From positions 1 to 18,094 of the forward strand of contig CAVKOL010000034.1 of the NCBI GenBank assembly GCA_963658035.1: DNA of 18,094 bases. Reading direction: 5' to 3'. Positions 7,727-15,097 of this stretch are shown here, in pieces (positions within the stretch are counted from its first letter, which is position 1; every line of letters begins with the position of its first letter). The DNA comes from Paratractidigestivibacter sp963658035 (lineage in GTDB: Bacteria; Actinomycetota; Coriobacteriia; Coriobacteriales; Atopobiaceae). A program made the translations under genes and the position numbers. Under the pieces are notes generated by a model. That model did not search any database. It was not told the DNA's origin and saw nothing but the letters and a program-made list of their open reading frames with translations.

Positions 7727-10540
7727 CTACTCCTGGGTGGCCACGGCGTCGTGGCAGCGGCAGCACAGGCCGTCGGCGCCGAGGGTGCGGTAGTTCCAGC
7801 AGCGAGGGCACTTCTCGCCGTTGGAGGGGGCAACGCCGCAAGAAAGCTCCTCGCCCTGCTCGACCGTCACGCTGGCGCAGACGAAGACCTCGGCGAGGTC
7901 GACGTTGGCCAGGGCGGCGGCGTAGTCGGCGGGAAGGGTCACGGTCGCCGCGGCGGCCTGGCTGGAGTTCTCGGTGACGGTGCCTGCGTTCTTGGCCTCC
8001 TCGAACGCCTTGGTAAAGACATCGCGGGCGGCGCAGAGCTGGGCGTAGGCCTCGAGCTTCTCGGCGGCCTGCTCGGCGGTCCAGGGGGCCTGGTACCAGT
8101 CGAGAAGGGCGGCGCGCTGCTGGCCGTCGCGCATGGACGCAGGCAGGAACTCCATGGCCTCGTCGCAGGTGAAGACCAAGATCGGCTGCAGGTCGTGAAC
8201 CAGCATCGTCAGGATCTGGGCCCACACGGTCAGGGCGCTCTTGCGCTCAAAGCCGTTCTTCTCGCCGCAGTAGACGCGGTCCTTGGTGGCGTTGAGGTAG
8301 CCGTTGGACAGCTCGGTCACGTAGTCGTAGAGGTTGCGGTAGACCACGTTGAAACGGTAGCCCTCGTAGGCCTCGGTCACCGTCTGGTGGACCTGGCACA
8401 TGCGGGCCAAGATCAGCTGGTCGTAGGCGGTGAGCTCCTCGTACGGCACGGCGTCGGTCGCCGGGTCGAACTGGCCCTCGATCTCACCCAGAAGGAAGCG
8501 CAGGGTGTTGCGGATCTTGCGGTAGGCCTCGCCCACGTGGCCCAGGATGTCGCCGTCGCAGGGCACGTCGTTGGAGGTGTCGACCGAGGCCAGCCACAGG
8601 CGCAGCACGTCGGCGCCGCGCTCGTCGCAGACCTTGTTGGGGTCGATGACGTTGCCCAGGGACTTGGACATCTTGCGGCCCTGGCCGTCCAGGGTGAAGC
8701 CCTGGGAGACCACGGACTTGTAGGGGGCCACGCCGTAGGCGCCCACCGAGGTCATGAGCGAGCTCATGAACCAGCCGCGGTGCTGGTCGGAGCCCTCGAG
8801 GTACATGTCGGCCGGGAAGGCCAGGTTGTCGCGGTGGCGGCAGACGGCGGTGTGCGAGACGCCGGAGTCCCACCACACGTCCAGGATGTCCTTGTTGGCC
8901 TTGAGGTTGTGGCCGCCGCACTTCTCGCAGGTGCAGGCGTCGCCCAGGTAGGTGGCCGGGTCGTCGGTGAACCAGCAGTCCGAGCCCTTCTCACGGAAGA
9001 GCTTGATGACGGCGTCCAGGGTGGCGTCGTTCATCACGGTCTCGCCGCAGTCCTGGCAGGTAAAGGCCGGGATGGGCACGCCCCAGTTGCGCTGGCGAGA
9101 AATGCACCAGTCGGGACGGCCCTCGACCATGGAGCCGATGCGCTTGATGGCGTGGGCCGGGTAGAAGGCGACCTTGTTGAGCTCGGTCGTGGCCTCCTCG
9201 CGAAGCGACTTGCCGTCGGTCAGGGGCTTGTCCATCGAGACGAACCACTGGCTGGTGGCGCGGAAGATCACCGGCTGCTTGCAGCGCCAGCAGTGCGGGT
9301 AGCTGTGGTTGATGTCCTCGTGCAAAATCAATGTGCCGCGCTCGCGCAGCCACTCGATGATCTTGGGGTTGGCCTCGGTGACCTCCATGCCCGACCACGG
9401 ACCACCGTAACCCATGCCGTCGCCCTTGTAGAAGCGGCCGTCGTCGTCGACGGGCATGACCACGGGGATGTTGAACTTCATGCCGGCCAGGTAGTCGTCG
9501 ACGCCGTGGCCGGGAGCGGTGTGGACGATGCCGGTGCCGTCCTCAAGCGTGACGTAGTCGGCGTAGATGAACTCGCCCTCGACGCCCTGGTCGCCAAAGA
9601 TCGGCTGCTTGTACTTGTTGTGGCAAAGCTCGGTGCCGGTCATGCGCCAGGGCTCGCCGTCGGCGCCGCGCACCAGCTCGACGTCTTCGTAGCCAAACTT
9701 GGCGCAGTCCTTCTCCACCAGGGCCTCGGCCATGATCTCGGCCGCGCCGTCGTGGATGACGGCCACGTAGGTGGCCTCGGGATGCAGGATGACGGCGTCG
9801 TCGGCGGGCAAGGTCCAGGGGGTGGTGGTCCAGATGTCGACCCAGAGCTTGCCCTCCCAGGCCTCAAGGCCGGCAGGGACGGTGGTCATCTCGAAGCGCA
9901 CGAAGATAGCGGGGCTCACCTCGTCGCCGTACTCGATCTCGGCCTCGGCAAGAGCGGTGTGGCAGTGCGAGCACCAGTGCACCGGCTTGCGGCCGCGGTA
10001 GATGGCGCCGCGGTCGAAGATGGCCTTGAAGATCTCGACGTCGGTGGCGTCGTAGTCGTTGACATAGGTGAGATAGGGGTTGTCCCACTCGGCCAGGACG
10101 CCCAGGCGCTTGAAGCCCTGGCGCTGGGTGTCGACCTGCTCGACGGCCATCTTGCGGCACAGCTCGCGGACCTTCTCGGTGGGAAGCTGGTTGAACTTCT
10201 CGGTGCCCAGGATGGTCTCGACCTTGTGCTCGATGGGCTGGCCGTGGCAGTCCCAACCGGGGACGTAGGGGGTCTGGAAGCCCTGCATGGACTTGTAGCG
10301 GTTGATGATGTCCTTAGAGATCTTGTTCTGCGCGTGGCCCAGGTGGATGGGGCCGTTGGCGTAGGGAGGGCCGTCGTGCAGGACGAACTTCTTGTGGCCC
10401 TCGTTCTTCTTGAGCATCTGCTCGTAGACGTTCTCGTCCTCCCAGGCGCTCAGGCGCTTGGGCTCGTTTTGGGCCAAGCTCGCGCGCATGGGGAAGCCCG
10501 TCTGCGGCAGGTTGGTCGTCTTCTTGTACTCGTTTGCCAC
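7727..10540 (-). CDS. ileS: Isoleucyl-tRNA synthetase
   Basis: Charges tRNA-Ile in the cytoplasm and edits misactivated valine. The 937 residues are the normal length for the bacterial (IleS1) type. Visible motifs are HLGH (66-69), the editing-domain sequence WTTTPWTLPADDAVI, KMSKS (623-627) in GQGRKMSKSLGNVIDP, and the C-terminal zinc cluster CPRCW...CCRCH (C911, C914, C926/C927, C929). The start is GTG at 10540-10538, preceded by AAAGGA at suitable spacing; the product then begins MANEYKKTTNLPQTGFPMRA, as in homologues. It is the first gene of the ileS-lspA-rluD-glycosyltransferase cluster and is controlled by a T-box leader immediately upstream. The C-terminal zinc domain sets it apart from the eukaryotic-like IleS2 type associated with mupirocin resistance. 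Confidence 0.98.
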   Translation of the reverse strand: MANEYKKTTNLPQTGFPMRASLAQNEPKRLSAWEDENVYEQMLKKNEGHKKFVLHDGPPYANGPIHLGHAQNKISKDIINRYKSMQGFQTPYVPGWDCHGQPIEHKVETILGTEKFNQLPTEKVRELCRKMAVEQVDTQRQGFKRLGVLAEWDNPYLTYVNDYDATDVEIFKAIFDRGAIYRGRKPVHWCSHCHTALAEAEIEYGDEVSPAIFVRFEMTTVPAGLEAWEGKLWVDIWTTTPWTLPADDAVILHPEATYVAVIHDGAAEIMAEALVEKDCAKFGYEDVELVRGADGEPWRMTGTELCHNKYKQPIFGDQGVEGEFIYADYVTLEDGTGIVHTAPGHGVDDYLAGMKFNIPVVMPVDDDGRFYKGDGMGYGGPWSGMEVTEANPKIIEWLRERGTLILHEDINHSYPHCWRCKQPVIFRATSQWFVSMDKPLTDGKSLREEATTELNKVAFYPAHAIKRIGSMVEGRPDWCISRQRNWGVPIPAFTCQDCGETVMNDATLDAVIKLFREKGSDCWFTDDPATYLGDACTCEKCGGHNLKANKDILDVWWDSGVSHTAVCRHRDNLAFPADMYLEGSDQHRGWFMSSLMTSVGAYGVAPYKSVVSQGFTLDGQGRKMSKSLGNVIDPNKVCDERGADVLRLWLASVDTSNDVPCDGDILGHVGEAYRKIRNTLRFLLGEIEGQFDPATDAVPYEELTAYDQLILARMCQVHQTVTEAYEGYRFNVVYRNLYDYVTELSNGYLNATKDRVYCGEKNGFERKSALTVWAQILTMLVHDLQPILVFTCDEAMEFLPASMRDGQQRAALLDWYQAPWTAEQAAEKLEAYAQLCAARDVFTKAFEEAKNAGTVTENSSQAAAATVTLPADYAAALANVDLAEVFVCASVTVEQGEELSCGVAPSNGEKCPRCWNYRTLGADGLCCRCHDAVATQE

Positions 10541-10563
10541 GCTCTTCTTCCTTTCCAGGCACC

Positions 10564-10601
10564 AAAAAAGCGCCCGTCCCTCGATGCTGGGACGAAGCGC
10601 T
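10564..10601 (-). terminator. Attenuator terminator of the ileS T-box
   Basis: On the minus strand AGCGCTTCGTCCC pairs with GGGACGGGCGCT (one bulge, one G-U pair) around an eight-base loop, followed by TTTTTT at 10569-10564. Its 5' arm overlaps the 3' half of the antiterminator, giving mutually exclusive folds. It lies 23 bases before the ileS GTG start and just ahead of the ribosome binding site, so regulation is at the level of transcription. Confidence 0.92.
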
Positions 10602-10822
10602 CGTGTTCACACTTCGTTTGAAACCACCCAGCGAGCGGCCCGTTGCCGCCTTACTCGGTTGACCCGTGACGTGGGTCACCTACGGCGACGCCTACTTGCG
10701 ATTGCGCTTTGGGGCCGCAGCTCGGAGGTGATGTTCTGCACAAAAACAGCCGCGGTTTCCCAGCTTTCCCGCTCTCTTTTGACTGTTGGCCTTGCGCGTA
10801 CTGTCCTCGTCATAGCCATTGG
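10564..10822 (-). ncRNA. T-box riboswitch (tRNA-Ile sensing) in the ileS leader
   Basis: Read on the minus strand, the leader has the T-box elements in order. GACGAGGACAGTA (10811-10799) opens Stem I. AGAGAGC (10777-10771) is the distal Stem I motif. The specifier-loop sequence GAAC-ATC-ACCTCCGAG has the isoleucine codon ATC at 10732-10730. GAGG and CCTC close the Stem I base. AAGTAGGCG...CCG resembles the Stem II region. GCTGGG-TGGT (10632-10623) is the T-box proper. UGGU can pair with the ACCA end of uncharged tRNA-Ile. The antiterminator forms from GCTGGG with CCCAGC (10591-10586) and ACGAAG with CTTCGT; it excludes the terminator at 10564-10601. Uncharged tRNA-Ile is therefore expected to permit transcription of ileS and its operon. 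The bulge differs from the usual UGGNACC (see findings). Confidence 0.9.
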
Positions 10823-10828
10823 TTCTCG

Positions 10829-10857
10829 ATACTAGCACTCTGGTGCGCAAATGTCTG
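10829..10857 (-). promoter_or_regulatory. Promoter of the ileS operon
   Basis: On the minus strand CAGACA (10857-10852) and TAGTAT (10834-10829) are separated by exactly 17 bases, and the -10 is preceded by TGC, giving an extended -10. A start near 10822 would put the first leader bases just ahead of T-box Stem I, which fits well. Confidence 0.65.
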
Positions 10858-10869
10858 CGCTTAGTTGGG

Positions 10870-10900
10870 GTCTTCTCCACAACAGCCACTGTCTTCTCCA
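10870..10900. repeat. Tandem 10-mer upstream of the ileS promoter
   Basis: GTCTTCTCCA occurs at 10870-10879 and again at 10891-10900, a 21-base period or two helical turns. Relative to ileS the copies (read TGGAGAAGAC) lie just upstream of the -35. This layout suits an activator or repressor site, but no regulator family is recognised. They are also the only notable structure between the ileS promoter and the fbp leader. Confidence 0.6.
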
Positions 10901-11042
10901 TAAGACTTTTTAAGGTTGCACACGGCAAATCCACGTTCGTGCCCCTCGAGTGGAGGTTTTGACCGTACGCCGAAACAACTTGGCACAAACGGCGGTTAGC
11001 GTTCACCCTAAAGCATGCGAAAGTTTTCCCAGAAAGGAACCC

Positions 11043-12962
11043 ATGGACACCATCGAGTCCTTTAAGACGCCCCGCGACAAGTACCTCGAGCTTTTATCCG
11101 AGAAGTTCCCCACCACCCGCTCGGTCTACACCGAGATCATCAACCTAGAGGCGATCCTCAACCTGCCCAAGGGCACCGAGCACTTTGTCTCGGACGTCCA
11201 CGGCGAGTACCACGCCTTCGAGCACATCCTAAACAACTGCTCGGGCGTTATTCGCGAGAGGGTGCGCTCGACCTTCGAGTACCAGCTCACCCGCGAGGAG
11301 CAGGCCGACCTCTGCACGCTGATCTACTACCCCGACCTCAAGCTGTCGCGCCTGCGCGAGGAGGGCCGTCTCACCGAGGAGTGGTACGCGATAGCCCTCA
11401 TGCGCCTGGTGAGCCTTGCCCGCCATCTCTCGGGCACCTACACGCGCTCGAAGGTGCGCAAGGCCATGCCCGTGGAATACGCCTATATCATCGACGAGCT
11501 TCTCCACATCTCGCCCGATGAGCGCGAGCAGCGCCTGGCGTATCACCAGGGAATCATCTCGTCGATCATAGGGACCGGCAGCGCCGACGACTTCATCTGC
11601 TCGCTGGCGTCCCTGATCAAGAGGCTCGCAGTCGACCACCTGCACCTTGTTGGCGACATCTTCGACCGAGGACCGCGAGCCGACCGGATCCTCGACCGCC
11701 TGATGGCCTACCACTCCATCGATATCCAATGGGGAAACCACGACATCGTGTGGATGGGCGCGGCGTCGGGCTCGGCCGCGTGCCTGGCGGCCGTCATTCG
11801 CAACAACGTGCGCTACGACAGCCTAAAGATTTTGGAAAGCGCCTACGGCATCTCGCTTCGTGAGCTCACCGTCTTTGCCGAGCAGACCTATCGCCAGGAA
11901 GACGGCATCGACCCTGTTGAGAAGGCCATCTCGGTCATCCTCTTCAAGCTCGAGGGCCAGGTCATCATGCGCCACCCCAACTGGCAGATGGACGACCGCC
12001 TGCTGCTGGGCCACGTTGACGCCGCGCGCGGGACCGTGGAGATAGACGGCACCGAGTACGCGATGCGCACGCGCGACTTCCCCACCTTGGACCCCAACAA
12101 CCCTTACGAGCTGACGGCCGACGAGGCCCGCGTGATGGACAACATGATGAGCGCCGTGCGCCACTCGGACAAGCTACGCGCGCACGTGGGCTTCCTCTAC
12201 GAGCACGGCAGCGCCTACCTGGTCCACAACGGCAACGTGCTCTTCCACGCGTGCGTGCCCATGAACGAGGACGGAAGTTTTTGCCCCGTCAACCACCAGG
12301 GGCAGATGCTTGAGGGCAAGGCCTACTACGACTACGCCGATAGGCTGGCGAGAAGGGCCTGGCTCGAGCACGACCAGGTCTCGCTCGACTGGATGTGGTA
12401 CCTGTGGTGCGGGCGCCTCTCCCCTCTCTCGGGCCGCGTGATGAAGACGTTCGAGCGCACCTACCTCACCGACAAGTCGACCTGGGACGAGCCGCGCGAC
12501 CCCTACTACGAGCACACCGAGGACCCGCAGGCCTGCAAGATGATCCTCGAGGAGTTTGGCTGCGAGGCCAGCGGCGTGATCATCAACGGCCACACGCCCG
12601 TCCACGCGGCGGCCGGCGAGAACCCCGTGAAGGCCGGCGGCATGTTGGTGGTCATCGACGGCGGTTTTTGCCAGGCCTACCACAACACCACGGGCATCGC
12701 GGGCTACACCTTGATCGCCGACCCCGACGGCATGCGCATCAAGGCGCACCGCCCCTTCGCGAGTATCGAGGACGTCCTTGACCTCAACGCCGACATCATG
12801 AGCGACGACGACCGCTTTAGGCGCTGGGGACGTCCCCTCACCGTGGGCGACACCGACGCCGGCGGCCAGATCGAGGAGCAGATATCCGACCTGCGCGAGC
12901 TCTTGCGCGCCTACCGCACGGGCGAGCTGCCCGAGCGCGCCGCCGAGAGAGCGGGCGCCTAG
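11043..12962 (+). CDS. fbp: Fructose-1,6-bisphosphatase, class III
   Basis: Hydrolyses fructose-1,6-bisphosphate to fructose-6-phosphate in gluconeogenesis, in the cytoplasm. The 639 residues match the class III (Firmicutes-type Fbp, metallophosphatase fold) family. Metal-site motifs are SDVHGEYHAF (D51, H53), GDIFDRG (204-210), GNHD (231-234), NGHTPVHA (H517) and VIDGGFCQAYH near the end. ATG 11043 is chosen because AAAGGAA lies just ahead and homologues start close to DKYLELLSEKFP. The frame is open back to 10950, but that extension is leader sequence lacking family similarity. It is divergent from the ileS operon and convergent with ftsH, and appears monocistronic. No promoter could be assigned with confidence. 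It is unrelated in sequence to class I and class II enzymes. Confidence 0.97.
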   Translation: MDTIESFKTPRDKYLELLSEKFPTTRSVYTEIINLEAILNLPKGTEHFVSDVHGEYHAFEHILNNCSGVIRERVRSTFEYQLTREEQADLCTLIYYPDLKLSRLREEGRLTEEWYAIALMRLVSLARHLSGTYTRSKVRKAMPVEYAYIIDELLHISPDEREQRLAYHQGIISSIIGTGSADDFICSLASLIKRLAVDHLHLVGDIFDRGPRADRILDRLMAYHSIDIQWGNHDIVWMGAASGSAACLAAVIRNNVRYDSLKILESAYGISLRELTVFAEQTYRQEDGIDPVEKAISVILFKLEGQVIMRHPNWQMDDRLLLGHVDAARGTVEIDGTEYAMRTRDFPTLDPNNPYELTADEARVMDNMMSAVRHSDKLRAHVGFLYEHGSAYLVHNGNVLFHACVPMNEDGSFCPVNHQGQMLEGKAYYDYADRLARRAWLEHDQVSLDWMWYLWCGRLSPLSGRVMKTFERTYLTDKSTWDEPRDPYYEHTEDPQACKMILEEFGCEASGVIINGHTPVHAAAGENPVKAGGMLVVIDGGFCQAYHNTTGIAGYTLIADPDGMRIKAHRPFASIEDVLDLNADIMSDDDRFRRWGRPLTVGDTDAGGQIEEQISDLRELLRAYRTGELPERAAERAGA

Positions 12963-12991
12963 GGGCACGGCGCGGTCTTCTCGCCGCATCG

Positions 12992-13029
12992 AAAAACCGC
13001 CGAGCTTTGTACAAAGTTCGGCGGTTTTT
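12992..13029. terminator. Bidirectional terminator between fbp and ftsH
   Basis: A nearly perfect 38-base palindrome: AAAAACCGCCGA and TCGGCGGTTTTT arms with an inner CTTTG/CAAAG, interrupted only by one G/T position that can wobble-pair in RNA. A-run and T-run ends make it a terminator in both directions. It lies 29 bases past the fbp stop and about 65 bases past the ftsH stop. Confidence 0.93.
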
Positions 13030-13050
13030 GCTACTTAGGGGCCTTTTGGC

Positions 13051-13093
13051 ACAAACATCGGCCTAAATCGAGAAGTTCCTTACAAACATCGGC
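13051..13093. repeat. Direct repeat of a 12-mer at the 3' end of ftsH
   Basis: ACAAACATCGGC occurs at 13051-13062 and 13082-13093, a 31-base spacing; the second copy ends in the first base of the ftsH stop codon complement. The first copy belongs to a longer TTGGCACAAAC that also occurs upstream of fbp (10980-10990). Role unknown. Confidence 0.6.
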
Positions 13094-14994
13094 TAGTTTG
13101 CGGAAGCGGGCGGCATCTTAGGGGCGAAGCCGTCGTCGCGGGTGAGGATGTTCATGAACTCGTCGCCCGTGATCGTCTCTTTCTTTTGCAGGTAGTGCGC
13201 GATCTCGTGCAGCTTGAAGCGGTTGGCGGTAAGGGTCTGGACCGCGGCCGCGTGGCCCTCCTCGACCAGGCGCTGGACTTCGGCGTCGACCTGCTGCGCG
13301 GTGCCCTCCGAGCATGTGAGCTGGGCGCCGCCGCCCAGGTAGCGGTTTTGCTGCTGCCCCAGGGCCACCATGCCGAACTTGTCGGACATGCCGTACTGGG
13401 TGACCATGGCGCGGGCGATCTGGGTGGCCTTCTCGATGTCGTTGGAGGCGCCCGTGGTCATCTCGCCGAAGATGAGCTCCTCGGCGGCGCGGCCGCCGCA
13501 CAGGACGGCGATCTTGTTCTTGGCCTCCTGGCGAGTCATGAGGAAGCGCTCGTCCTCCTCGACCTGCATGGTGAAGCCCAACGCGCCCGAGGTGCGCGGC
13601 ACGATCGTGATCTTAGAGACGGGAGCCGAGCCCTTCTGCATGGCCGCAACGATGGCGTGGCCGGTCTCGTGGTAGGAGACGACTTCCTTCTCGTGCTCGG
13701 ACAAGACGGTGGACTTCTTCTTCTCGCCGGCGATGACCACGTCGACCGACTCGAGCAGGTCCTCCTGCGTCACGCGGTTGCGGCCAAAGCGCACGGCGCG
13801 AAGGGCGGCCTCGTTGATGATGTTGGCAAGGTCCGCGCCCGAGGCGCCCGGCGTCGACTTGGCGATGCCCGAAAGGTCGATCGAGCCCTCCATCTTGACG
13901 TCGCCGGCGTGAATCTTGAGGATGGCCTCGCGGCCGGTGAGGTCGGGAAGCTCGACGGGGATGCGGCGGTCGAAGCGGCCGGGTCGAAGAAGCGCGGGGT
14001 CCAAGGACTCGGGGCGGTTGGTGGCGGCGAGAACCACGATGCCCTTGTGGTTGTCGAAGCCGTCCATCTCGGAAAGGAGCTGGTTCAAGGTCTGCTCGCG
14101 CTCGTCGTTGGAGTTGAGCGAGGTGTCGCGGCGCTTGCCCACGGCGTCGATCTCATCGATGAAGACGATGCAGGGGGCCTTCTCGTTTGCCTGCTTAAAG
14201 AGGTCGCGGACCTTGGCGGCGCCGCGGCCGACGAACATCTCGACGAACTCGGAGCCGGCGATCTGGAAGAAGGGCACGCCCGCCTCGCCGGCCACGGCCT
14301 TGGCGAGAAGGGTCTTACCGGTGCCCGGAGGGCCCACCAAAAGCGCGCCGCGCGGGCAACGGGCGCCGATCTCGTTGTACTTCTCGGGCTTCTTAAGGAA
14401 GCCAACGATCTCTTGCAGGGACTCCTTGGCCTCGTCTTGGCCGGCGACGTCCTTGAAGGTGACGCCGGTCTCCTCGCCCTTGACCTCCTTGACGTTGGAC
14501 TTGCCCAGGCCGCCGCCCATGCCAAAGCCGCCGCCGAAGTTCATCGAGGGGCCGTCGTCTCCCATGGCCTTCTTCATGCGGCGGTTGAGGTACCAGCCAA
14601 GGCCAAAGAAGATGATGATGGGCAGGCCGTAGGAGAGCAGGAAGTAAAGCCACAGGTCGCTGGAGGTGTCCGCGATGTAGCTCACCATCTCGACGCCGTT
14701 TTCCTCAAGGCGATCGGCCAGGCCGTCGCCCGAGCCAAAGATGACCGTCGAGTACTTTTGCTGCGAGTCGCCCTCACCCGTGGTGAAGTAGAGCGTCGAG
14801 TCGCCCTGGGTCTTTTGGACCTGGGTGACCTCCTTGTTGTCCACCATAGTGAGGAACTCGCTGTACGAGACCTGCTGGGTCTTGGAGGAGGTGAGCGCCG
14901 GGAACATGGTCTGGCTGATGGCCAGATATACCACCACGGCGATCAGGATGTAGAGAAGCATCGAGCGCCGACGCTTGTTCTCGTCCATATTCAT
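13093..14994 (-). CDS. ftsH: ATP-dependent zinc metalloprotease FtsH
   Basis: Membrane-anchored AAA+ protease that extracts and degrades misassembled membrane proteins and short-lived regulators. The protein has a membrane helix near residues 12-32, an extracytoplasmic FtsH-ext domain (about 35-105), a second helix (about 112-132), a glycine-rich linker (FGGGFGMGGG), the AAA domain with Walker A GPPGTGKT (221-228), Walker B CIVFIDEIDAVG, the second region of homology TNRPESLDPALLRPGRFDRR, and the M41 peptidase with zinc motif HETGH (442-446). At 633 residues it is normal in length. ATG 14994 is preferred over an upstream in-frame TTG (15012) because AAAGG sits ten bases before it and homologues start near MDENKRR. 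The methyltransferase gene lies 103 bases upstream on the same strand. The C-terminal tail FAPKMPPASAN is short. Confidence 0.97.
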   Translation of the reverse strand: MNMDENKRRRSMLLYILIAVVVYLAISQTMFPALTSSKTQQVSYSEFLTMVDNKEVTQVQKTQGDSTLYFTTGEGDSQQKYSTVIFGSGDGLADRLEENGVEMVSYIADTSSDLWLYFLLSYGLPIIIFFGLGWYLNRRMKKAMGDDGPSMNFGGGFGMGGGLGKSNVKEVKGEETGVTFKDVAGQDEAKESLQEIVGFLKKPEKYNEIGARCPRGALLVGPPGTGKTLLAKAVAGEAGVPFFQIAGSEFVEMFVGRGAAKVRDLFKQANEKAPCIVFIDEIDAVGKRRDTSLNSNDEREQTLNQLLSEMDGFDNHKGIVVLAATNRPESLDPALLRPGRFDRRIPVELPDLTGREAILKIHAGDVKMEGSIDLSGIAKSTPGASGADLANIINEAALRAVRFGRNRVTQEDLLESVDVVIAGEKKKSTVLSEHEKEVVSYHETGHAIVAAMQKGSAPVSKITIVPRTSGALGFTMQVEEDERFLMTRQEAKNKIAVLCGGRAAEELIFGEMTTGASNDIEKATQIARAMVTQYGMSDKFGMVALGQQQNRYLGGGAQLTCSEGTAQQVDAEVQRLVEEGHAAAVQTLTANRFKLHEIAHYLQKKETITGDEFMNILTRDDGFAPKMPPASAN

Positions 14995-15059
14995 ACGGTT
15001 AGTACCTTTCAAAATAGAATCCGCGTGCCGCCCGCTGCGTTGACGCGCGGCCGCCCATA

Positions 15060-15080
15060 CGTTTTGTCATACCCAAAACG
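15060..15080. promoter_or_regulatory. Inverted repeat in the ftsH leader
   Basis: CGTTTTG (15060-15066) and CAAAACG (15074-15080) form a perfect 7-base inverted repeat with a 7-base spacer, about 66 bases upstream of the ftsH start. There is no T-run suited to termination. A weak GGGG/CCCC hairpin lies beside it, just after the methyltransferase stop. The arrangement resembles an operator for a dimeric regulator, but no known consensus is recognised. Confidence 0.4.
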
Positions 15081-15097
15081 CGGGGCTTAAACCCCTC

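Noticed and set aside
10830..10842. TAGCACTC resembling half of a CIRCE heat-shock operator near the ileS promoter
   Set aside because: The second half-site GAGTGCTAA is not present at nine-base spacing, so it is an isolated match overlapping the extended -10.
10950..11042. Longer N-terminus for fbp
   Set aside because: The frame is open but lacks similarity to the family, while ATG 11043 has a clear ribosome binding site and gives the usual length.
3158..15090. Very long open frames antisense to guaB, the glycosyltransferase, rluD/lspA, ileS and ftsH (450 to 950 codons)
   Set aside because: They mirror strongly conserved genes in a GC-rich genome whose third-position bias removes stop codons from the opposite strand. 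Their products are low-complexity (V, A, G, L, D, H rich) with no motifs and no proper ribosome binding sites.
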